From: Dromaius novaehollandiae
Lineage: Eukaryota > Chordata > Aves > Casuariiformes > Dromaiidae
Length of the DNA: 64,000 nt
Assembly (NCBI RefSeq): GCF_036370855.1
Contig: NC_088130.1
Span: 13,421,543-13,485,542 of the forward strand
Direction of reading: 5' to 3'
The position numbers were made by a program, and so were the translations under genes. Below the pieces are notes generated by a model. The model was not told the DNA's origin. It did not search any database and worked only from the letters and a program-made list of their open reading frames with translations. Below are positions 54,900 to 63,819 of this stretch, in pieces. Each line of letters begins with the position of its first letter. Position 1 is the stretch's first letter.

Positions 54900-55721
54900 G
54901 GTAAGGCGTTGGGCTCAAAAGGTTGTGATCAGCAGTACCGAGTCCAGCTGGTAGCTAGCTCCTAGAGGTGTCCCTCAGGCCTCAGTTGTGAAGCCAGTGC
55001 TGTTTAACATCTTTATTTAAATGACCTGGATGATGGGACGGAGTGTGCCCTCAGCAAGCGCACAGGTGGTACCGAATTGGGAGAAGCAGTCGGTCCATTA
55101 CAGGGAGCTGCTACTCAGAGGGGCCTGCATAGGCTGGAGAAAAGGGCTGATAGAAACCTCATGAAGTTCACCAAAGGCAAGTGAGAAGTCCCGCATCCGG
55201 GGTGGAATAACACCATGCAAAGGCATGGGCAGGGTGCTGGTTGGCTGGAGAGAAGCTTTGTCTACCAGGACCTTTTATGTGAGAAGCTGACCATGAGGCA
55301 GCAATGTGCCCTTGTGGCAAAGGCCAACAGCATCTTAGGCACTGTGCTAGCACAAGTGCAGCCAGCAGGTCCAGGGAAGAGTTCTTCCCCTCTGTTTGGC
55401 ACTTGCAAGACCACATCTGGAGTGTCGTGTCTGGTTTTGGGCTCCCCAGGGCAAAGAAGACATGGATACGCTTTGTGAAGGTGCACAGTGATAGGGCAAA
55501 AGGCAACTGGAACCAAAGGGCAGCAAGGCAAATTCTGGTTAGATATTAGGAAAATAAGAGGGAGGAACCAGTTGCTGTCATGTGAATATCTATACCGTTA
55601 GAGGTATTCCTAGGACAATGCACTGAGCAAGCTTCTCTAAGTTGACCCTCTGTTGAGCCAATGATAGGACCATATGATCTTGAGAAGTTTCTTTGAACCT
55701 GTGTTATTCTGTGGTTCTGTT
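54900..55721 (+). mobile_element. CR1 LINE fragment, 3' end, internally deleted
   Basis: The order of blocks follows the CR1 at the window start: GGTTGTGATCAGCAG (about 54921), GACCTGGATGATGGGACGGA (about 55022-55041), CCCTCAGCAAG, GGCTGGAGA, GCAGCAATGTGCCCTTGTGG (about 55298-55317), and a 3' end with TTCTGTGGTTCTGTT near 55708-55721. It is much more diverged than the first copy and lacks parts of it. Sense orientation in CEMIP2 intron 7. Confidence 0.85.
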
Positions 55722-56023
55722 CAACTAAGCCTGTCCCAGACTGGTTTAGGTACATTGGTACAGCTTCATGGTGGATGAGCCCTATGTGGGTGGTGTCTAT
55801 TTATCTGGATGGAATGTCATTGTACATGAAGAATATTTAACATATCAGCTGGTAAAGACCAAACAGTGTAATGTAGCAATATAATGTCTGGGGAAATTTG
55901 ATCTGTTTTAGCCATGCATAGATTTTTGCTTTTACTCTTATTCATGAAGGGTACTGTTTTGTAAAATGGGATCTAGAACAAGAAACTAATTGTTCCAACT
56001 AGTCTTGCTGGTGTTTTCTCATG
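55722..56023 (+). other. CEMIP2 intron 7 between CR1 and provirus
   Basis: About 300 bp of unique-looking intron; nothing recognised. Confidence 0.8.
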
Positions 56024-56028
56024 ATACC
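56024..56028. repeat. Target-site duplication ATACC, left copy
   Basis: The five bases directly before the TG of the first LTR. The same ATACC follows the CA of the second LTR at 63503-63507. Confidence 0.93.
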
Positions 56029-56767
56029 TGTTATGGAAATTAGGCTTGTCAGCCACCATAACAGGGCCCGACCCTAGGTTCCTGCAGAAAAGTTCAGAGC
56101 CAAATCAAAGCAAATTAAATAATTAAATTTTAATGACGCGCGTGCAGTAATTACAGCTCGAGCTGGGTGCCTCCGAAGAGGGACCCCGAACAAAGAAATC
56201 CCTGGGCAATTATAGCTTTTTCAAATTAAGTTTCCCACCCCTCACGCGGTAGTTCAGACCAATAGTAATTTTTAGGTCTGGGGTCTCCTGCTCCCTATTG
56301 GGTCTCATCGTTGTTCCTAGGCAGGCTGTTTTTCTCCCTTATCTTTACTGTTGCGGTTTCTGCTGACAGTTGTACCTTCATTTCTTGTTGGGTCTTACTG
56401 TTGTGTCTCAAGGTCCGGAGGAGGAGGAGGAGGTGATTCTAAATCATAACAATTAACACTGCCCCAGCAGTGAGCTGAGGCTTTGTCCCTCAAGGTCCTA
56501 ATGCCCTGCACTGGTCTTATTTCAAAGCCTTGACACCCTCCCTTTCGGAGTGTGAGGCGCAGGAATGCAGACTGCTTGTAACTTCCTTATCTTCCCAGCT
56601 GGAACCAGCTCTGAGGCCCTTTCCTTACTGGACTAAGTAAAAGTTCATTATTTTATCTAAGTGCGGCCTAAGGCTTCAGCAAATTTAGCTACTCATGCTA
56701 AGCAAGTTTTATATAAGTTGTGCTAAGCGGCTACCTCTAGACAGTTTCAGTTCGCTATTCTTTAACA
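56029..56767 (-). mobile_element. Provirus 3' LTR
   Basis: A 739-bp LTR bounded TG...CA and the same length as the other copy (62764-63502). Direct comparison shows 4 substitutions and no gaps. It is the 3' LTR because the internal genes are on the minus strand and a polypurine tract borders it. Features seen on the minus strand in the other copy (TATAAT, ATTAAA) are also here. Confidence 0.96.
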
Positions 56768-56784
56768 GTCTCCCCTTTGTTTTT
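56768..56784 (-). other. Polypurine tract next to 3' LTR
   Basis: The minus strand reads AAAAACAAAGGGGAGAC immediately before the LTR. This purine-rich run is the expected primer for plus-strand DNA synthesis and confirms the orientation. Confidence 0.85.
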
Positions 56785-56798
56785 ATTACGCATCCCTG

Positions 56799-57390
56799 CT
56801 AATACTTTAAACAGAGTTCTCGAAGTCTTTTGAGGCGTACTATCACTTTCCATAATCTTATGTATAATATAATCGTAAGTAATAGGCATAACACAGTTAA
56901 CACAACTACTACTGGGTGCAACACATTATTATAAATCCCTGTTGCAGTTGGTGACCATCCTAGAAGAATTTCCCATCCATGATGTTCTCCGTCCTCCTTT
57001 ACCCTTCCCAAGATGTGGTGTATCTCTTCCGCATCATGATGAATGGTGATCAGAGTTTTTCGTCCATTGTTTCAGGTGCATTCTAGCAGTCAACGCAAAT
57101 CATCACATTGTAGTAGTTTCTTTACTAGTGTAAGATTCATTCCAATGGAAGTAGGTAGTAAATTTTGGCTCAATGTATAATTAGATTGGAACAATTGATA
57201 AGATGTAATAGGAGCTGAATAATTAAAGTCGCATCCCATAATTTTGGGTAAAGTTACAAATACAAATATTTGAGTAATTAATTACTTGTATCTACAACAA
57301 TGTTATCTATGAATATAAGATTACAAAGTGTTCTTACACATACACATCCTTTTTTAACATATACAAGTACAGTTCAACTCTAACAGCAAA
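56799..57390 (-). pseudogene. env: Retroviral env remnant (transmembrane end only)
   Basis: The only env sequence left is a short segment before the polypurine tract. It has several N-glycosylation sequons (NYS, NYT, NLT), then HHGWEILLGW, a hydrophobic membrane span (VVVVLTVLCLLLTIILYIRL, about 56850-56909) and a basic tail (VIVRLKRLRELCLKY). Two in-frame TGA codons at 57090-57092 and 57072-57074 break it. The surface subunit and the usual fusion region are not recognisable, so this is the C-terminal part of a transmembrane subunit. The upstream limit is approximate: integrase sequence gives way to it at about 57390 without a normal env start. Confidence 0.75.
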
Positions 57391-60300
57391 ATAAGAACAT
57401 AGTATGACAGTATATGGCCTGTTCCATTTAGGTTTTAACTTGGATTTTTGTGAAAATACTTTAACTAAAACTTCATCCCCAGGCTGTATACCAGGCACTT
57501 GTATTTCAGGTGGTGTGGATTGATATCGTTGAGCATTTATTTATTTATTTATTTATTTTAAAGATTTTCAAACCTTTTTTGCATACTTAGAACATACTGG
57601 GCTAGTCGTTCATCTCCGTCTAACAGGCTGGTCTTAGCTGGAATAATAAGTCCCTAGTATAGCTAAATGTCTCCCGAAGAGAATTTCTGCTGGCGTTAGT
57701 CCTATGGGTTGCCGTGGGGCATTTCAAACATCCCATAGAGCTAAGTTTAATGCTTCTGGCCATTTTAGGCTGGTGTGCATATTCTTGCTATTTTTTTCTT
57801 TTAATGTTCTATTCATTCTTTCTACCTGTCCTGAAGATTGTGGGTGATAAGGGGTACATAGGTTTCTTTTTATTCCTAATGATTTATATAATTGAGTGAT
57901 TATGTTTGCCGTAAAATGGGCACCCCTGTCTGAATCAATGGCTTCTGGGACCCCACACCTGGGTATGATTTCTTTCAGTAAGGCTTTTACTACCCCTCCT
58001 GCGTCGGCCTTTCTTGTTGGGAAAGCCTCTACCCAGCCTGATAACTGATCTACTATCACTAACAAGTGTTTGTACCCATTGGCGGATGGCATATCCGCAT
58101 AATCTATCTGTAGCTTTTGGAAAGGGAAGTGGGCCCATGGTCATCCCCCTAACTCTGAGCTTGGTTTGCTATTTGAAAACTTCTGGCAGGTCAGGCAGCT
58201 ATTTGTTATTCTTTTTGCAGCCATATAAATTCCTGGAGCAGCCCACACTTTCTGTACCTGGTTAGCTACCGCCTCGGCTCCCGCATGAGCTTTATCGTGA
58301 AACCACCTAGCTATAGCAATTAAATTTTTTTTTTTTTTTGGTAGAATTGGTTTTCCTCCAATTGTCCATATTCCATCATCATTTTGTTTTGCTTCCCAGT
58401 ATTCCTGTTTTTTTTTTCTTTCCACTGAGCAGTCCTTTTCATACATGGTTTTGGGGTCTATTCAATTTGGTCACTCACTTTGGTTCATCCTTGGAACTGC
58501 CCCCATACATTCTCTCAGAGGTTGTCGGGCTGCAGCCTTCGCAGCGGCGTCAGCTAACGTATTTCCTCTACTAATTTCTGTAGTATCTTTAGTATGGGCT
58601 GGGCAGTGTATTACAGCAATTTCTTTCGGGCAGTTGGACTGCTTCCAGCAAATTACGTATTTCTTCTCCATTAGCTAATTTCTTTCCTGATGACGTAAAA
58701 AAATCCTCGTTCTTTCCATAACATCCCTGTTACATCAAATACTCCAAATGCATATTTAGAATCGGTGTAGATATTTACCCGCAGGTTCTTACTGATTTTT
58801 GCTGCTTGGGTCAATGCTATTAATTCTGCTCCTTGAGCACTTACAGACGGAGACAAAGGATTAGTCTCAAGTACCTCAAAGAGGTTAGTGACAGCATAAC
58901 CTGAGTGGCGCCTTCCGCCCAAATAATAGGATGATCCATCTGTAAACAGAACTAAGTCCGGGTTTCCCAAAGGTTCGTCTTTAAGATCCTCCCGGGGCTT
59001 GCTCGAGCTGACGACCACCTGTTCACAGGAATGATGCGGCTCTCCATCCTCAGGTAGAGGCAGTAGCGTTGCTGGATTTAAGATATTGCATCTCTTTAAG
59101 GTCACATTATCTGCATGCAATATTATCAGTTCAGAGCGGTGAGCTCTCTGTGGGGATAGTGCTTGAGTTGCGTATTGTTTCATTAACAGTTCTACTTCAT
59201 GAGGCACATACACAGTCAATGAGTGACCCAAAACTACAGGTCGTGTTTTTTCAATAAGAGCTGCCGTAGCTGCTATTGCTCTGATGCATCCTGGAGTGCC
59301 TTTAGCTACCACGTCTAGCTGTGTGGAGTAAATAGGCCACTGGTCTACAGTGAGGACCTAGTTTTTTGGTACCCCACTTGCTACTCCCTGTCGTTCATGG
59401 ACAAATAATTCAAATGGTTTGCTATAATCTGGTAACCCTAGAGCAGGGGCTGAAACCAATGCCTTTTTTACAGATGTAAAAGCTTTCTCCCTTTCTGGGC
59501 CCCAGGCCAAAGGCTCTATCTCCTCTTTTTTTGTTGCCTGCACTAAAGGCTTAGTAAGTTCTCCTAACCCAGGAATCCACGGTCAGCAAAATCCTACAGC
59601 TCCTAAAAATCCCCTAAGTTGCTTTTTTGTTACAGGACAGGGCATATTAAGAATTGTCTTTACTCGTTCTGGATCAATTAACCTGTGTCCTTCCTTTAAA
59701 ATAAAACCCAAATAATTTACCTCTCGCTGACACAGCTGAAGTTTAGACAGAGATGCCCGATGCCCTTTTTCTGCAAGAGCATTACATAGAGAAATAGTGT
59801 CTTTTAAACATGCCTCATAATCTTTACTTGCTAATAACAAATCATCCACATATTGTATTAACACTGAATGTCCTGGAAGTTCGATATCTGAGAGATCATT
59901 TTTGAGTATATGCGAAAAAATAGTCGGAGACACAGTAAATCCCTGTGGCAGCCTCGTCCAAGTTAATTGTCCCTTCCAAGTGAAAGCAAAGAGATCTTGG
60001 CTGTCCTCAGCTATCGGTATACTAAAAAAGGCTGACGTTAGATCAATCACGGTAAAATAAGTTGCCCAATGAGGTATCTGTAATAATACGGTTGATGGGT
60101 CGGGAACTACTGGGTGTGGAGCAATTACATGTTGGTTTATAGCCCTTAAGTCTTGTACAAACCGATACTCTGGATCGCCATCAGAATCTTGCCTGTTCTC
60201 TTTTTAACCGGCAGAATCAGTGTTGTATGGGGATTCACAGACTCTAAGGATACCCAGTTTCAAATAATGATTGATTTGTTTTTGGATGCTCTTCTCTGCT

Positions 60301-60878
60301 TTCTTTGGGATAGGGTATTGTTTAACCGTGGGAGGCAATCCCCCCTTTGTTTTTATTGAGACTGGACTAGCTGATTTCAGTAGTCCAACATCCATTCCTG
60401 AAGAGCTCCATAACTTTTTAGGAACTGATTCTAAACTTGTTGGAATTTGCAGATTAGTCCACTCTGGTTCTGGCGTCTTAGCCAGAACACATGAGCCCAT
60501 AATTATTAATTTTATCCCTTCTGGCTGTAAACAGATCGGAGTATCCAAGGCTTGCAGGAGATCTCTCCCTAAGAGGCAAGAGGGTGAGTCTGTGGAAATT
60601 ATAAAATGTCCCCATGCTCTTTTACCTCCAATAGTGAGCAATAAGGGCTTAGATAACATTCGTTCGCTTTTTCACGTTTCTCCTCGCATCATTATTTTAT
60701 CTGACGACTTGCATCCTTTAGGCTCAAAATTTAAAAGGGAAAGGGTGGCTCCGGTATCTAGAAAGGGAACTTCTAAACCTTCTATATTTGCCATTACCTG
60801 CCCCTCAAATCCAAATTTATATCCCATAAATTTACCCCAATTTCCACAGTATTTTCTGAGTCTCCTATCTCCTGTCAT
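57390..60878 (-). pseudogene. pol: Retroviral pro-pol, multiply disrupted
   Basis: Domains in order on the minus strand: protease with LDTGAT (about 60744-60761) and LLGRDLL; reverse transcriptase with LTWTRLPQGF and YVDDLLLA (YVDD at 59841-59852); RNase H with FTDGSS, AELIAL, YTDSKYA and HCPAHT; integrase with a zinc site (HDKAH...CLTC, 58141-58446) and a catalytic core whose acidic residues (LQID, DSDRG, GQVERMNRT) keep the D-35-E spacing; then the basic C-terminal region up to about 57420. In-frame stops: TGA at 60672, 59583, 58471, 58462, 58141 and 57724, TAG at 59358, TAA at 60204. The frame also shifts briefly near 60175-60225 and again near 58680. Catalytic motifs survive although no long product could be made. 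Confidence 0.93.
57537..57561. repeat. (TTTA)n in the provirus
   Basis: Six TTTA units inside the integrase C-terminal region, a likely expansion that disturbs the frame. Confidence 0.85.
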
Positions 60879-62157
60879 TGTGGACTGGCTGGGAATTGCC
60901 TGGTCTCATTCCTAGTGTTTGATTTTCTCATGCTGGCCCCTCTATTCCCCAGTACACGGGGCCTCACTGGGCATTCCTGCTTCCAGTGCCCTTGTTCCAC
61001 GCAATAATGACAAACATCATTAGCTCTTAATTGTACACCACCTTCACTTTGATTCCATCTATCTCCTCTGGTTCTGCCGCGCCCCCTCCCCTTGCCAGCC
61101 TGGCATATGCTCTTTAAAATACTTTCGTGTGTCAGGGGCTGCTTGATCTATAAAAACACTAATTGCAAGAGCATCACTGAAGTTTTTGTGGGGTCATTCC
61201 TCCATATTTTAGCAGGTCTTACCGCAAAAGTCCCCAAAAGTCACTGGGGTGTTCATCTAATCACTGTCTGCATTCTTGCACTTTAGTCCAATTTACTCCT
61301 AACTCTCTGCATGCTCTGATTGCTTCTACTAAATTTCAAAGTCCTGTTTGACACACAGCTCTATCTCCTGCATTATTACAATCCCAATTTGGATCATTTG
61401 CTAGCCAGAGGTTTCTATTTCCCCCAGCTTGCTGCGCTTCTTCCGCATCTTTAATTATCTTATCCCCTTCATTTGGTTGAAATAATTCCCTCAAAAGAAT
61501 TTGAGTATCACTCCAGTTTGGGTTGTGCCCAGTGCATATATTAGAAAATAACTGCACACATCGCTCTGCATCTTTTCTTAATCTCGGCATTTTACCCCTC
61601 CATAAGGCGAGATCGCCAGGGTCCCAGGGCTGATTAGTAAATACCCGCAGCACAGGAGGGGGGGACTGGCCCCTCCCTTTCCCCCTGGCTGTAAAGCGGC
61701 AGGGTTAGTCAGCACGTTGGGGATCATAGGATAGAGTCCAGCAGCCGGTAGAGTAGAGGGAGAAGGAGGAGTAATGACAGATAGATCATCAGGCATATAA
61801 GGTGGAGCAGAAACTTTTGGAGCACAGTCCGGGGTACTAGTATCTGCTAGCACAAGTGTTACCTTCGGCGGGTTTCTTTCCTCCCTCCCTCCTGGCTCAA
61901 ATGCTCCTGCGCCCATGCCCAGTTATCCCAAACATACCAGTAATCCATTCGACTTGGAAACCTGTCTTCTAGACAATTTCACAAGACAGTTAGTTCCTGC
62001 TGATCAAAAGTCCCTTGTGGTGGCCACCGTTCCGCTGGGTTTCCCTCCTTTGTCAGGAATGGGCAATCCTCCTGACATAGTTGGATCAACCTTTTTTCCT
62101 TAGATTTTTGGTACCCTCAATCTTACTCCAATTTCCCAAAATTTCGGCTAAGGGCAT
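60875..62157 (-). pseudogene. gag: Retroviral gag, multiply disrupted
   Basis: The likely start is ATG at 62155-62157 (MPLAEILGNWSKIEG), a matrix-like start without an obvious N-myristoylation Gly. The frame is lost at an A6 run (62092-62097), there is a TGA at 61979-61981, a change of frame near 61860-61890 in a GGGA-rich run, and another at a G7 run on the plus strand (61658-61664). A proline-rich segment with SAPPYMPDD (a possible late-domain PPY-type motif) precedes the capsid, which reads FTNQPWDPGDLALWRGK. A single CCHC knuckle, CHYCVEQGHWKQEC, lies at 60971-61012. The frame ends at TGA 60875-60877, which overlaps the ATG (60876-60878) of the protease frame by two bases. Confidence 0.88.
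60971..61012 (-). other. Gag nucleocapsid CCHC zinc knuckle
   Basis: C-X2-C-X4-H-X4-C with correct spacing (CHYCVEQGHWKQEC). Family knowledge: binds the viral RNA packaging signal. One knuckle, as in gammaretroviruses. Confidence 0.93.
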
Positions 62158-62176
62158 CCCCTTTTCTATGCCGAAA

Positions 62177-62203
62177 GTAAGGAAGTGCAGCGCACTTCCT
62201 TAC
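62177..62203 (-). other. Perfect 12-bp inverted repeat in the proviral leader
   Basis: GTAAGGAAGTGC and its exact reverse complement are separated by three bases, just upstream of the gag start. It is a candidate RNA hairpin for dimerisation or packaging. The minus strand also has a splice-donor-like CTG|GTAAGG overlapping it. Confidence 0.7.
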
Positions 62204-62742
62204 CAGTAACTCCAGCCCCTGTGGCTGGTGTGATCACACACTCTCTCACTCTCACTCTCTGGGAACCGCACTCACACCCCCCGAGTCTTTAACTGCTAGG
62301 ACTGCTGTCCCTTCGCAGCGGGCGGCTTCCTCAGCCGACGGGCGCCCCGGTCGGTTCCCAGGCTACACACACACACACACACACACACACTACTGCTCAC
62401 ACTCACACCAGTCACAGTGACTCTAGACTTCTGTCTTACAGTCTTGCAGTGCGCCTTATGCTGATCAGGCTGCGCACTCCCCTTTCCGGCCGGGCAGGGC
62501 TGGGACTTAAAGCCCACTCAGACCCTGGGGATGGGACTCACACCCATCCCCTGGTACGCCTTATGGTGGCCAGCCCGTGTACCCCTTACAGTGCACTGTT
62601 ACCAGACCAGAATTTAGAATTTCGGCGGGAATTTAAGACTCACCTTCTCGGTGCCTCTCGTTGCCAAAGATCCCAGGTGAACTCACCCGATGGCGCCAGA
62701 TGATCGTTTGGAGACGAGAGGCCCCGACAGTGGTCGCCTAGG
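62204..62742 (-). other. Proviral leader (untranslated, between PBS and gag)
   Basis: GC-rich untranslated leader with a (CA)n tract at 62365-62390 and CT-rich stretches at about 62238-62262. No gene is supported. Confidence 0.7.
62365..62390. repeat. (CA)13 microsatellite in the proviral leader
   Basis: Uninterrupted AC/CA dinucleotide run. Confidence 0.95.
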
Positions 62743-62760
62743 GTCCCACCTGGGTCGCCA
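62743..62760 (-). other. Primer-binding site, arginine tRNA type
   Basis: On the minus strand three bases (GTT) after the LTR end comes TGGCGACCCAGGTGGGAC. This complements the 3' end of an arginine tRNA (closest from memory is tRNA-Arg-CCG with one mismatch; Arg-CCT is similar). It is the priming site for reverse transcription and fixes the 5' LTR. Confidence 0.8.
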
Positions 62761-62763
62761 AAC

Positions 62764-63502
62764 TGTTATGGAAATTAGGCTTGTCGGCCACCATAACAGG
62801 GCCCGACCCTAGGTTCCCGCAGAAAAGTTCAGAGCCAAATCAAAGCAAATTAAATAATTAAATTTTAATGACGCGCGTGCAGTAATTACAGCTCGAGCTG
62901 GGTGCCTCCGAAGAGGGACCCCGAACAAAGAAATCCCTGGGCAATTATAGCTTTTTCAAATTAAGTTTCCCACCCCTCACGCGGTAGTTCAGACCAATAG
63001 TAATTTTTAGGTCTGGGGTCTCCTGCTCCCTATTGGGTCTCATCGTTGTTCCTAGGCAGGCTGTTTTTCTCCCTTATCTTTACTGTTGCGGTTTCTGCTG
63101 ACAGTTGTACCTTCATTTCTTGTTGGGTCTTACTGTTGTGTCTCAAGGTCCGGAGGAGGAGGAGGAGGTGATTCTAAATCATAACAATTAACACTGCCCC
63201 AGCAGTGAGCTGAGGCTTTGTCCCTCAAGGTCCTAATGCCCTGCACTGGTCTTATTTCAAAGCCTTGACACCCTCCCTTTCGGAGTGTGAGGCGCAGGAA
63301 TGCAGACTGCTTGTAACTTCCTTATCTTCCCAGCTGGAACCAGCTCTGAGGCCCTTTCCTTACTGGACTAAGTAAAAGTTCATTATTTTATCTAAGTGCG
63401 GCCTAAGGCTTCAGCAAATTTAGCTACTCATGCTAAGCAAGTTTTATATAAGTTGTGCTAAGCGGCTACCTCTAGACAGTTTCAGTTCACTATTCCTTAA
63501 CA
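62764..63502 (-). mobile_element. Provirus 5' LTR
   Basis: A 739-bp LTR, TG...CA, next to the primer-binding site. On the minus strand a TATA-like TATAAT (62944-62949) lies about 80 bases before a poly-A signal ATTAAA (62864-62869), a plausible promoter/R arrangement with transcription starting near 62915-62920 (inference). Another TATA-like stretch (TATATAAAA, about 63442-63450) lies near the U3 start. The plus strand also has an ATTAAA (62857-62862), which would be in sense with CEMIP2. The LTR ends 107 bp upstream of CEMIP2 exon 8. Confidence 0.96.
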
Positions 63503-63507
63503 ATACC
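63503..63507. repeat. Target-site duplication ATACC, right copy
   Basis: Matches 56024-56028. A 5-bp duplication fits some gammaretrovirus-like elements (4-5 bp) and excludes the 6-bp pattern of alpharetroviruses. Confidence 0.93.
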
Positions 63508-63609
63508 TGTGTATATCTGGCAGAAATAGCTGATATATTAGCTTGAATTTCCACTGGTTAAAAAGTAAGCAGTGTTTTACTTATTCTGGACATCTCATTA
63601 TGTTTTTAG
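63508..63609 (+). other. CEMIP2 intron 7, 3' end
   Basis: Only about 100 bp of original intron remain between the provirus and exon 8. It ends ATTATGTTTTTAG, a rather short pyrimidine tract. Confidence 0.9.
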
Positions 63610-63819
63610 ATTCTGAAGAATTTTACATCTGTTCATCTCTCCTATGTGGAGCTGAAGCAAATGGGGCAGCAGCAGCTTGGAAGTTACCCTGTCCACTTTC
63701 ACCTATGTGGGGATGTGGATGAAAAAGGAGGTTATAATTTTAAGACTTATCTGGAAGGTCTTTCCATTCATCACTGTTTCTCCAGATGTGTGACTGTTCA
63801 TGCAACTAATGGCTTGCTG
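63610..63819 (+). CDS. CEMIP2: CEMIP2 coding exon 7 (gene exon 8), beta-helix start
   Basis: A 210-bp, phase-0 exon encoding residues 520-589. It reads ILKNFTSVHLSYVELKQMGQ and then LGSYPVHFHLCGDVDEKGGY, with LSIHHCFSRCVTVHATNGLL at the end. The PVHFHLCGD block is characteristic of the CEMIP/TMEM2 family and lies in the region of parallel beta-helix (PbH1) repeats associated with hyaluronan degradation. NFTS is a sequon. Acceptor TTTTTAG at 63609, donor GTAGGT at 63820. The remaining roughly 790 codons lie beyond the window. Confidence 0.97.

Larger units (their letters stand above)
56029..63502 (-). mobile_element. Endogenous retrovirus (class I, gammaretrovirus-like), full-length layout, defective
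   Basis: A complete provirus-shaped insertion of 7474 bp, antisense in CEMIP2 intron 7. Order on the minus strand: 5' LTR, primer-binding site, leader, gag (matrix-like, proline-rich, capsid, one CCHC knuckle), protease, reverse transcriptase, RNase H, integrase, env remnant, polypurine tract, 3' LTR. The RT active-site YVDD with following LLLA, the single zinc knuckle and the capsid sequence place it near gammaretroviruses (ERV1). Every gene is broken by stops or frameshifts and most of env is missing, so it cannot encode a virus. LTR divergence of 4 in 739 suggests insertion roughly one to two million years ago under usual avian neutral rates (inference). Confidence 0.95.
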
